A stretch of DNA of 5,483 bases from Desulfosporosinus sp. UBA5188 (GCA_002413075.1 DHWG01000113.1:1-5483); one strand, 5' to 3'. Numbered from the stretch's first letter, positions 1-5,064 are shown. Made by a program: numbers and translations. The notes: generated by a model from the letters alone, not told the origin.

Positions 1-750
1 CCAATCAACCTTTTCGTTCAAGAAAACATCGATATTCGCTCTGGCCATTTCTTTAGCAGGTTCATAATCCCCGTTTATCCTAACAGGGGTACCACAACAG
101 TTTTGGAGAGCAGGAATAACGACCTCCACACCATTGCGTTTGAGGACGTTCATGACGGATGTACCGGTATCCGTATAGATGTAGTTGATCATGCACCCCG
201 TAAAAAAAGCCACCCTCATTTTCGCGTTCGGAACGCCAATGACTTCCGGATACATCGACCTGAATGTTTTTGGCGCGAGGGGTGAAAGAAGTCTCCTCTT
301 GTCCAGTCCTATAGACATCCTTGGTAACATTCCTTGACCCTGAGGCCCTTTACGAAAGACCAAGCCTTGAAATACACTTCCCGCCTTCATTCCTGTGTTG
401 AATACCCAACGGTTTTTCAAAACCAAACGAAAGATCAGTTTTTTGAGGGGAGGCAATCCTTTCCTCTCTGCGATTTTCTTACGAGCCGCTTCCACTAGTT
501 TGTCCACTTTCACACCACTAGGACAGTTAGCCACGCAAGCTTTACACATCAAGCACAACGACATTTTGTCGATAAAGCCTTCCGTTAGCTCCAGGTCTTT
601 GGTGATGATTCCACGGATCAGCTTAACTCGTCCTCTCGCCACCGTGGATTCCGCCTGTAGCTCTTTAAATACTGGACAGACATTTTGGCAGGCACCGCAT
701 CGAATACAACGGATGACTTCCTTCTCCCAAGACTCAACTGTACGTTCCAT
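1..750 (-). CDS. glcF: Iron-sulfur subunit of a glycolate/D-lactate dehydrogenase (GlcF-like), C-terminus beyond window
   Basis: The reading frame is open from an ATG at 750 to the left edge, giving 250 residues; relatives are usually about 400-440, so the C-terminal part is missing. Two 4Fe-4S motifs lie near the N-terminus: CIRCGACQNVCP (Cys15, 18, 21, 25) and CLMCKACVANCP (Cys66, 69, 72, 76). The first cysteine-rich CCG domain follows, with FFTGCMINY around residue 182 and CCGTP at 218-222. In this family the subunit takes electrons from the FAD subunit and passes them to quinone or another carrier at the membrane. The ATG sits 4 nt after the flavoprotein gene stop, and a GGAG (760-763) inside that gene's last codons is the likely ribosome binding site, so the two are translated as one operon. 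Glycolate versus D-lactate as substrate cannot be decided from sequence; a related heterodisulfide-reductase-like role is less likely given the partner gene. Confidence 0.93.
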   Translation of the reverse strand, partial: MERTVESWEKEVIRCIRCGACQNVCPVFKELQAESTVARGRVKLIRGIITKDLELTEGFIDKMSLCLMCKACVANCPSGVKVDKLVEAARKKIAERKGLPPLKKLIFRLVLKNRWVFNTGMKAGSVFQGLVFRKGPQGQGMLPRMSIGLDKRRLLSPLAPKTFRSMYPEVIGVPNAKMRVAFFTGCMINYIYTDTGTSVMNVLKRNGVEVVIPALQNCCGTPVRINGDYEPAKEMARANIDVFLNEKVDW

Positions 751-754
751 CTCA

Positions 755-2146
755 TCACGCTCCAAACATTACGCCGGGGTTTAAAAGGTTGTTAGGATCA
801 AGGGCTTGTTTAATCCGGTGCTGTACCTCAAGGCCAACCACCCCAGTTTGCAGCGTAATAAACTTAGATTTTGCCCGACCGATACCATGCTCCCCACTTA
901 AGGATCCGCCCAGCTCGACCGTTACTACAAAGATCTCGTCAATAGCTTTTTCAACCCGTGCCGCCTCTTCCAGATCCGTTTCATCGGTAAGGATTGTGGC
1001 ATGCAAGTTGCCGTCTCCGGCATGTCCGAGAATCGCGATGATAATGTTATACTTAGCGGCAATCTCCTGAATTCGCCTCACAGCCACCGGAATGCTGCTC
1101 CGGGGAACGGTTGCATCCTCACCGATAATGGTCGGTTTAACCCGCGACACTGCGGCAAAGGCTGAACGTCGCGCACGCCATAACTCGTCAGCTTCTTCTT
1201 TCGTCTTAGCAATCCGAATTTGGACTGCTCCTAGCCGTTTGCAGATTTGTTCGATCTTCGAGATCTGCTTACCTAATATTTCCGAATCCCCATCAACTTC
1301 TATTAAAAGCACGGCACCGGCCTCCGTGGGTAACCCAACATGAGCATATTCTTCAATGTTTCTAATATAAATATTGTCTAATAATTCAAGTGAACAAGGC
1401 ACCAATCCGCCAGCAATAATCTCGGAGACTGTCTCACACGCTTGTTCGATCTCAGAGAATACCGCCATCATGGTGCTCTTGGCTTCAGGTAGAGGGATAA
1501 GCTTCACAATAATTTTGGTGATGACACACAGCGTACCCTCTGAACCCGTAAAGAGCTTCGTCATATCGTAACCCGTTACATTCTTAATCGTTCTTCCTCC
1601 GGTATTAATAACTTCTCCCGTCGGCAACACAACCTCAAGACCGATAACATAGTCACGAGTCACTCCGTATTTCACGCCACGCGGTCCTCCCGCACATTCC
1701 GCCACATTTCCGCCCATTGTTGAAAAAGCTTGACTAGCGGGATCGGGGGGATAAAACAGACCTACTCGCTCAACTTCGCTCTGCAATTGACCCGTGATGA
1801 CCCCTGGCTCTACAACAGCAATCAAATTTTTCCGGTCAAGCTCAAGAATTTTGTTCATTCTTTTCAAAACCAGGACAATGCAATCTCCTATAGAAATAGT
1901 CCCTCCACTGACATTTGACCCTGCACCCCGTGGAACGACCGGAATCATTTCTTGGTTTGCCAGTTTAAGAATCTGTGCTACTTCTTCTGTGTTACCTGGA
2001 TACACAGCAACCCCTGCTAAATCCTTCTTAATATCTGCCTTAACGAAGGAAGCATCATAGGTATAACAATATAGATCCTCTAACGTGGTATATATATTGT
2101 CTTTCCCAACAATTTCTCTAAGTTTCTGAATAATCTCTGGCTTCAA
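755..2146 (-). CDS. glcD: FAD-linked 2-hydroxyacid dehydrogenase (glycolate oxidase / D-lactate dehydrogenase) catalytic subunit
   Basis: A 463-residue flavoprotein of normal family length. The N-terminal FAD-binding (PCMH-type) half shows PRGAGSNVSGG (72-82), FYPPDPAS (131-138), GGNVAECAGGPRG (145-157) and GYDMTKLFTGSEG (192-204). The C-terminal FAD-oxidase half shows GEDATVP (342-348), GHAGDGNLH (374-382) and SGEHGIG (417-423). The family oxidises glycolate or D-lactate to the 2-oxoacid. Start choice: a TTG at 2146 lies 8 nt after a perfect AAGGAGG (2155-2161) and yields MKPEIIQKLREIVG, the usual N-terminus of the family. The frame stays open upstream to a TTG at 2275, but that codon is part of the -35 box of the likely promoter, so the 43 extra residues should not be made. 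It is first gene of the operon with the iron-sulfur subunit. In an anaerobe lactate oxidation is the more likely role (inference). Confidence 0.95.
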   Translation of the reverse strand: MKPEIIQKLREIVGKDNIYTTLEDLYCYTYDASFVKADIKKDLAGVAVYPGNTEEVAQILKLANQEMIPVVPRGAGSNVSGGTISIGDCIVLVLKRMNKILELDRKNLIAVVEPGVITGQLQSEVERVGLFYPPDPASQAFSTMGGNVAECAGGPRGVKYGVTRDYVIGLEVVLPTGEVINTGGRTIKNVTGYDMTKLFTGSEGTLCVITKIIVKLIPLPEAKSTMMAVFSEIEQACETVSEIIAGGLVPCSLELLDNIYIRNIEEYAHVGLPTEAGAVLLIEVDGDSEILGKQISKIEQICKRLGAVQIRIAKTKEEADELWRARRSAFAAVSRVKPTIIGEDATVPRSSIPVAVRRIQEIAAKYNIIIAILGHAGDGNLHATILTDETDLEEAARVEKAIDEIFVVTVELGGSLSGEHGIGRAKSKFITLQTGVVGLEVQHRIKQALDPNNLLNPGVMFGA

Positions 2147-2154
2147 ACCCGTTG

Positions 2155-2161
2155 CCTCCTT
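2155..2161 (-). promoter_or_regulatory. Ribosome binding site that fixes the glcD start
   Basis: AAGGAGG on the minus strand, 8 nt before the TTG at 2146. It is the strongest Shine-Dalgarno match in the window and decides for the 463-residue form over the 506-residue open frame. Confidence 0.88.
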
Positions 2162-2240
2162 CTGTGGGCTCGCATCGTTCAACGCACCAAAACACAAAGG
2201 ACTCGTGTCATTGCCCTCGGAATCATGCAATGCACCGCTT
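2162..2240 (-). promoter_or_regulatory. Leader of the glcD operon with repeat and small hairpin
   Basis: The predicted untranslated leader contains two copies of a 15-nt sequence, GGTGCATTGCATGAT (2222-2236) and GGTGCGTTGAACGAT (2174-2188), 12 of 15 bases identical and starting 48 nt apart. A 6-bp hairpin (CATTGC at 2227-2232 with GCAATG at 2209-2214, 12-nt loop) overlaps the first copy. I do not recognise a known riboswitch class. It could be a regulator binding site, an RNA element, or chance. Confidence 0.3.
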
Positions 2241-2246
2241 AACAAG

Positions 2247-2275
2247 ATTATAGTCGGGGAACTGTTATAATACAA
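2247..2275 (-). promoter_or_regulatory. Sigma-A promoter of the glcD-glcF operon
   Basis: On the minus strand, TTGTAT (2270-2275), 17-nt spacer, and a perfect TATAAT (2247-2252). The predicted transcription start is near 2240, leaving a leader of about 94 nt before the TTG start. The -35 hexamer coincides with the upstream-most possible start codon of the glcD frame. Confidence 0.72.
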
Positions 2276-2436
2276 CTACTTATTTATTTCCATTTTTAAT
2301 GAATATTGTATTCGGCGGAACTCTTGGATTTATGGCCCCGCGAACCGAAACGTGAAGCGCTGCTATCTTACAAATGATGTCAGAAGACCTATAGACCGCC
2401 GTAGTGAAGAAGTAGGACTTTGACTTCCATGGTATA
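2276..2436. other. Divergent intergenic region with GC-rich patch
   Basis: This lies between the glcD promoter and the orphan gene. The left third is AT-rich and includes a small palindrome, GAATA-TTG-TATTC (2301-2313). The rest (about 2313-2415) is clearly more GC-rich and is bounded by a perfect 6-bp complement, CGGCGG (2313-2318) and CCGCCG (2396-2401). One plus-strand frame is open from 2271 to a TGA at 2422-2424, but it has no ATG and no ribosome binding site and resembles nothing I know. A relic of an older gene or a structured RNA are both possible. Confidence 0.35.
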
Positions 2437-2438
2437 AT
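2430..2438 (+). promoter_or_regulatory. Extended -10 promoter for the orphan gene
   Basis: TGGTATAAT is a TGnTATAAT extended -10 element, which can work without a good -35 box; no -35 is seen at 16-18 nt (the TTGACT at 2420-2425 is only 7 nt away). Transcription would begin near 2445, at or just after the first possible ATG codons of the gene, which makes the translation start uncertain. Confidence 0.5.
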
Positions 2439-2808
2439 GGAGACAATGGAGGGGAATTATATTACAGTTAAACAATTAATCGTTAAACAAGAGAAATTTG
2501 CTCAGGGATCATTTTCGGAATTAAGACAAAGAAAAGACTATACCCAATCAAGTGATGAGGTTGACTGGACACTGATCAACGAGCTATCTATCGGTGGTGA
2601 TGGCACCTTCAAATTGGATAACAAGGGCGCTATAGATATGATGATCGTCAAACACTTTGGCGGATTCATGGATCAGATTGAACTATCTGGTTTTAATAAA
2701 TTGGAAGCGTCAGCTAATGTATCGGCGGATCTACCGGACGCAGATCTCAAACTCATAGAGATGATGATGTCTAACAACATAACAGAGCCTGTTGTAGATA
2801 TTAAATAG
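2437..2808 (+). CDS. Hypothetical protein, small, acidic, family not recognised
   Basis: I do not recognise this 123-residue protein. It has no signal peptide or membrane segment, and no cysteine. It appears to have a charged helical N-terminal part (about 10-35), then a central stretch with short beta-prone pieces and a GGDGT at about 53-57, then a C-terminal acidic helix ending in Met-Met-Met-Ser-Asn-Asn. The frame is probably real: it fills the space between a promoter and a strong terminator, and its TAG stop is 7 nt before the hairpin. The start is unclear. ATG 2437 lies inside the -10 box, and ATG 2446 would give a nearly leaderless message. The only good ribosome binding site, GGAGGGG (2448-2454), is 6 nt before an ATT codon at 2461, which would give a 115-residue protein from a rare start codon. 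It is transcribed alone, divergent from glcD and convergent with the kinase operon. Confidence 0.72.
   Translation: METMEGNYITVKQLIVKQEKFAQGSFSELRQRKDYTQSSDEVDWTLINELSIGGDGTFKLDNKGAIDMMIVKHFGGFMDQIELSGFNKLEASANVSADLPDADLKLIEMMMSNNITEPVVDIK
2448..2454 (+). promoter_or_regulatory. Possible ribosome binding site implying a rare ATT start
   Basis: GGAGGGG with a 6-nt gap to ATT at 2461, in frame with the orphan gene. AUU initiation is known for infC in bacteria but is rare. Both upstream ATGs have no Shine-Dalgarno at a workable distance (GGAG at 2439-2442 is only 3 nt before ATG 2446). Confidence 0.35.
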
Positions 2809-2815
2809 AAACTAA

Positions 2816-2877
2816 AACAACGAAAAGAGAAGCGTCAACAACCTATAATAGATTGTTGGCGCTTCTCTTTCGTTGTT
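2816..2877. terminator. Bidirectional terminator between convergent genes
   Basis: A long inverted repeat has its left arm at 2816-2841 and right arm at 2853-2877, with an 11-nt loop. The arms match except for one extra A in the left arm's A-run and one G-T wobble. The core pairs AGAGAAGCG with CGCTTCTCT. Read on the plus strand it ends the orphan gene (stop 2806-2808). Read on the minus strand it ends the kinase operon (stop 2886-2888), where the T-rich tail CGTTGTTTTAGTTT is the better of the two. Confidence 0.85.
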
Positions 2878-2885
2878 TCTCTGGC

Positions 2886-3950
2886 TTAGCTTCCACTTAT
2901 AGGGTGTATGGCCTTTTGTGATAATATGTCCACGATTTTGGAGGAAGCTACAGGAATGGGGAAAGATATGAAGAAGGTCGTTCCTCTAGTGCTAGAATCG
3001 ATATCGATCTTTGCATTATGAGATTCTACAATTTTGTAGCAGGTTGCTAGGCCTAATCCTGTCCCACTATCTTTCGTCGTAAAGAAGGGTGTCCCTAATT
3101 TGCGAAGATTTTCTGCGGCAATACCACATCCCTCATCTGCAATGGCCAACACGACCTTGCCATTGTCTACATAACTTTTAATCTGGAGACGACCTCTTTC
3201 CTCCATGGCTTCAAGTCCATTGCGAGTTAGGTTAAGCAGCAGCTGGGTGATTTCATTTCCATTGAGCTCTAGGTTGGGAATCTCCCCTGGAATGAAAGAA
3301 ATCTGTTTATTTTGGGTAAAAGTGTCCGCTTCTATAAGAGGATATAATTTACCTAGAAGGTCGTTAAGGTCTTGGGATCTCTGTTCAGTTCGTTTTGTTT
3401 GTGCCAGTGAGAGGAATTCTGTAATAATAGCGTTGGCTCGATCCAGTTCCGAAATCATCAGGTCGAAGGTCGGTTTCCTAACTGCATACTCGTGTTTCGC
3501 CCCTAACAGTTGGAGATAACCACGTACCGTGGTCATGGGATTCCTTATTTCATGACCAATCCCTGCAGCCATTTGTCCCACAAGGTTTAATCGGTCTAGG
3601 CGAGCCATTTTTTCTTCGAACAGCCTACGTTGGCGCTCGGTAATGAACTCTGCAGCGCGATCTTCCTTCTCCTTGCATTGGAAAGCAAGTTCTTTATTGG
3701 CAATGATTAACTCTGCAGCTCGTTTGCCTTTCTCTTTGCATTCAAAAGCAAGCTCTTTATTAGCAATAATAAGCTCAGCGGCCCTTTTGCATTTCTCTTT
3801 GCCTTGAAACACCAGCTCTTTATTAACCGTAATTAACTCTGCTAATAGTTTTTCTCTCTCGTCGCTTTGGAAGGCCAGCTCTTTATTGGCGGTGATTAAC
3901 TTTGCGGCCCAATGTCCTCCCTCAAGAATCGCTTCAGATATACCCATCAT
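2886..3950 (-). CDS. Soluble sensor histidine kinase with 21-residue coiled-coil repeats, sporulation-kinase-like
   Basis: A 354-residue kinase with no membrane segment and no recognisable PAS, GAF or HAMP domain. Residues 16-99 are four tandem 21-residue units built on AELIxANKELAFQ, exactly three heptads each, so a continuous coiled coil is expected. The dimerisation domain follows, with the phospho-accepting His133 in GHEIRNPMTTVRGYLQLL, a signature shared with KinA-like sporulation kinases. The ATPase domain shows the N box around Asn240/Asn244, the G1 box Asp272-x-Gly-x-Gly276, FFTTK at 289-293, and the G2 box GTGLGL (296-301). It phosphorylates itself on His and should pass phosphate to the response regulator encoded 16 nt upstream. 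Signal input is unknown and may come through the coiled coil or a partner protein. Cysteines 54, 71 and 92 lie in the repeats. ATG 3950 is followed at once by ATG 3947; GAGGGGG (3954-3960) is 6 nt before the second, which may be preferred. Confidence 0.95.
   Translation of the reverse strand: MMGISEAILEGGHWAAKLITANKELAFQSDEREKLLAELITVNKELVFQGKEKCKRAAELIIANKELAFECKEKGKRAAELIIANKELAFQCKEKEDRAAEFITERQRRLFEEKMARLDRLNLVGQMAAGIGHEIRNPMTTVRGYLQLLGAKHEYAVRKPTFDLMISELDRANAIITEFLSLAQTKRTEQRSQDLNDLLGKLYPLIEADTFTQNKQISFIPGEIPNLELNGNEITQLLLNLTRNGLEAMEERGRLQIKSYVDNGKVVLAIADEGCGIAAENLRKLGTPFFTTKDSGTGLGLATCYKIVESHNAKIDIDSSTRGTTFFISFPIPVASSKIVDILSQKAIHPISGS
3654..3905 (-). repeat. Four tandem 63-bp units within the kinase gene
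   Basis: Four in-frame 63-nt units encode kinase residues 16-36, 37-57, 58-78 and 79-99. The NKEL tetrad recurs at residues 22, 43, 64 and 85. Units 3 and 4 are nearly identical in protein (AELIIANKELAF in both), while the outer units have drifted, as expected for an array grown by internal duplication. Similar AELIIANKELAFQ arrays are known in other bacterial signalling proteins. Confidence 0.9.
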
Positions 3951-3966
3951 TAACCCCCTCTATCAT

Positions 3967-4335
3967 TTAAGAAGCAATTCTCTTAAATATGTCGCTTATT
4001 CGTTGTCTAAGCTCGAACAAATCAAAGGGCTTACTCATATAATAGAGAATCCCCAAATCCTTCGCCGTTTCCATAGTTTGAATATCTCCATAGGCCGTCA
4101 TCATAATCACCGCCACTTGACTGTCTAATTTCCGAATTTCTCGTAAGGCCTCTAGTCCATTCATTACTGGCATTTTCATGTCTAGCAAGATAAGATCTGG
4201 CTTAAAGGCGATAAATAAACGGAGCGCTTCAGCTCCGTTCTCTGCCGTCTCGACGTCATGTTGATCCTCCCGGAAAACCTCAACGAGCAGACTTCGCACT
4301 CCAAATTGGTCGTCTGCGACAAGAATTTTACCCAC
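3967..4335 (-). CDS. spo0F: Spo0F-like single-domain response regulator
   Basis: A 122-residue receiver domain with no output domain. The acidic pair Asp8-Asp9, phospho-acceptor Asp52 (LLDMKMP), Thr80 and Lys102 are all present. It matches Bacillus subtilis Spo0F at a constant offset of two residues: DDQxGxRxLLxEVF at the N-terminus (Spo0F 10-23), MTAYG (79-83) and KPFD (102-105). These include surface positions that Spo0F uses to contact its kinases and Spo0B. Spo0F relays phosphate from sensor kinases to Spo0B and on to Spo0A to begin sporulation. Start: GTG at 4335. An in-frame TAG lies two codons upstream, so no longer form is possible; the only ribosome binding site, AAAGGA, is a rather distant 13 nt away. 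It is first gene in the operon with the kinase. A role as a free-standing CheY-like regulator cannot be excluded. Confidence 0.93.
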   Translation of the reverse strand: MGKILVADDQFGVRSLLVEVFREDQHDVETAENGAEALRLFIAFKPDLILLDMKMPVMNGLEALREIRKLDSQVAVIMMTAYGDIQTMETAKDLGILYYMSKPFDLFELRQRISDIFKRIAS

Positions 4336-4434
4336 TGCCTACACTTCTTCCTTTATAGTTTTCTCCTATGCGAAAATTCTGAGAGCTGCCGGATACTTAA
4401 GTCGCTTGCCCTCATATATCAGGTTGAATAAATC

Positions 4435-4462
4435 ATTGTATGAGCGTTATTAATATTGTAAT
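4435..4462 (-). promoter_or_regulatory. Possible sigma-A promoter of the regulator-kinase operon
   Basis: On the minus strand, ATTACA (4457-4462, 4 of 6 to consensus), 16-nt spacer, TACAAT (4435-4440, 5 of 6). Transcription would start near 4428, about 92 nt before the GTG start. It is the best match found in an AT-rich region where chance matches are common. A hyphenated palindrome, ATCGC-TTC-GCGAT, lies next to its -35 box. Confidence 0.4.
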
Positions 4463-4888
4463 CGCTTCGCGATATTAGTCGATTGTTTGGAGCAATAAAA
4501 TATCTTTCCGAATAATCTACTAATTACTTCCAATAATATTGTTATTCCATCAAAAAATACAATAAGAATTATTACTCACATAGTGTACCATGGAATTTTG
4601 CAGAAAATTGTTGCAAAAAGGAGATCTTGTTTTAGGGCTATTTTGACATCAAATCGGCTATATATGACTAAATAACAAGGGTTATATGAAATTGAAACCT
4701 ATCAAAAAAACCGACAACTTTCGCGGAAATTTAGGGGGGCACTTTGCTGTTACTCGTTAAACAAGGGTGATTGGCTTTTATAAGATGATATGGGTGGATG
4801 GGAATTATTCTTTAATAAAATTATTATTGGTGTCTCTGATAAAGATATTTTGAAAATAATTCCTAAATATCACCGCTATATATACATA

Positions 4889-4939
4889 GTGTTTCGTAAT
4901 AACACAAACTTTACTATAAGTGTATTAATTTCGCGCACT
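4889..4939. promoter_or_regulatory. Candidate upstream activator sites for the sigma-54 promoter
   Basis: Two spaced palindromes have GTGT half-sites 31 bp (about three helical turns) apart: GTGTT-TCGTAAT-AACAC (4889-4905, perfect 5-bp arms) and AGTG-N13-CACT (4919-4939). They lie about 145-177 bp upstream of the predicted dehydrogenase start, the usual range for enhancer-binding proteins. The activator is unknown and its gene is not in the window. Confidence 0.35.
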
Positions 4940-5017
4940 AAAGAAACCGTTACGTCATAGATTTTGTAATATATAAAATTATTTAAAGAGTGCAACATCC
5001 ATTGGTAGAAGTAAACC

Positions 5018-5041
5018 TTGTGAATATTATAACAATATTCA
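5018..5041. promoter_or_regulatory. Palindromic operator candidate just upstream of the dehydrogenase promoter
   Basis: There are two overlapping readings. The first is a perfect inverted repeat with 8-bp arms, TGAATATT and AATATTCA, around a 5-nt centre (5021-5041). The second is an 18-bp imperfect palindrome, TTGTGAATATTATAACAA (5018-5035), with the half-sites and length of the redox repressor Rex site (TTGTGA/TTAACAA type). It ends 6 nt before the -24 element. Rex controls alcohol dehydrogenases in many Firmicutes in response to the NADH/NAD+ ratio; its involvement here is an inference. Confidence 0.5.
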
Positions 5042-5046
5042 GATTG

Positions 5047-5064
5047 TTGGCATGATTATTGCAA
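5047..5064 (+). promoter_or_regulatory. Sigma-54 (-24/-12) promoter of the alcohol dehydrogenase
   Basis: TTGGCATGATTATTGCAA matches the sigma-54 consensus TTGGCAYR-N4-TTGCWW. The essential GG (5049-5050) and GC (5061-5062) are exactly 10 nt apart. The start of transcription would be near 5074, giving a 42-nt leader with a good ribosome binding site. Expression should then need an AAA+ enhancer-binding activator. Confidence 0.8.

Larger units (their letters stand above)
4336..5046. other. Long AT-rich intergenic region without a convincing gene
   Basis: About 710 nt lie between the divergent regulator operon and the dehydrogenase promoter. I find no gene I can support. The longest open frame noticed (4790-4960, 56 codons) has no ribosome binding site. 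The region holds scattered short repeats and palindromes: TTTTGCA-N9-TGCAAAA (4596-4618), a GGCTAT direct repeat (4636-4668), AACAAGGGT twice (4674-4682 and 4760-4768), ACATAGTGT twice (4578-4586 and 4884-4892), and GTGTT-N7-AACAC (4889-4905). Such length is common upstream of genes controlled by distant enhancer-binding activators. Confidence 0.6.

Noticed and set aside
395..784. 129-residue plus-strand frame
   Set aside because: It is antisense to the iron-sulfur subunit, whose cysteine motifs prove the minus-strand frame.
2428..2430. Minus-strand 13-codon leader peptide (MEVKVLLLHYGGL) upstream of glcD
   Set aside because: It has no ribosome binding site and lies upstream of the predicted glcD transcription start, so it would not be on that message.
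2420..2438. TTGACT ... TATAAT as a normal promoter for the orphan gene
   Set aside because: The spacing is only 7 nt; only the extended -10 reading is kept.
3205..3519. 104-residue plus-strand frame
   Set aside because: It is antisense to the kinase catalytic region, whose H, N and G boxes are intact.
4336..4372. Sigma-H-like promoter (AGGAGAA near AAGGAAGAA) before the Spo0F-like gene
   Set aside because: It is attractive because Bacillus spo0F uses sigma-H, but the -10 lacks GAAT and the spacing is poor. It also overlaps the only ribosome binding site.
4478..4484. Possible Spo0A box (AGTCGAT versus TGTCGAA)
   Set aside because: Only 5 of 7 bases match in AT-rich DNA, which is too weak to support.
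4643..4648. Perfect TTGACA -35 hexamer
   Set aside because: No acceptable -10 box lies 16-18 nt downstream, and no gene follows it.
4790..4960. 56-codon plus-strand open frame starting MGGWELFFNK in the long intergenic region
   Set aside because: It has no ribosome binding site, AT-rich codons, no recognisable family, and overlaps the candidate activator sites. Chance is the simpler explanation.
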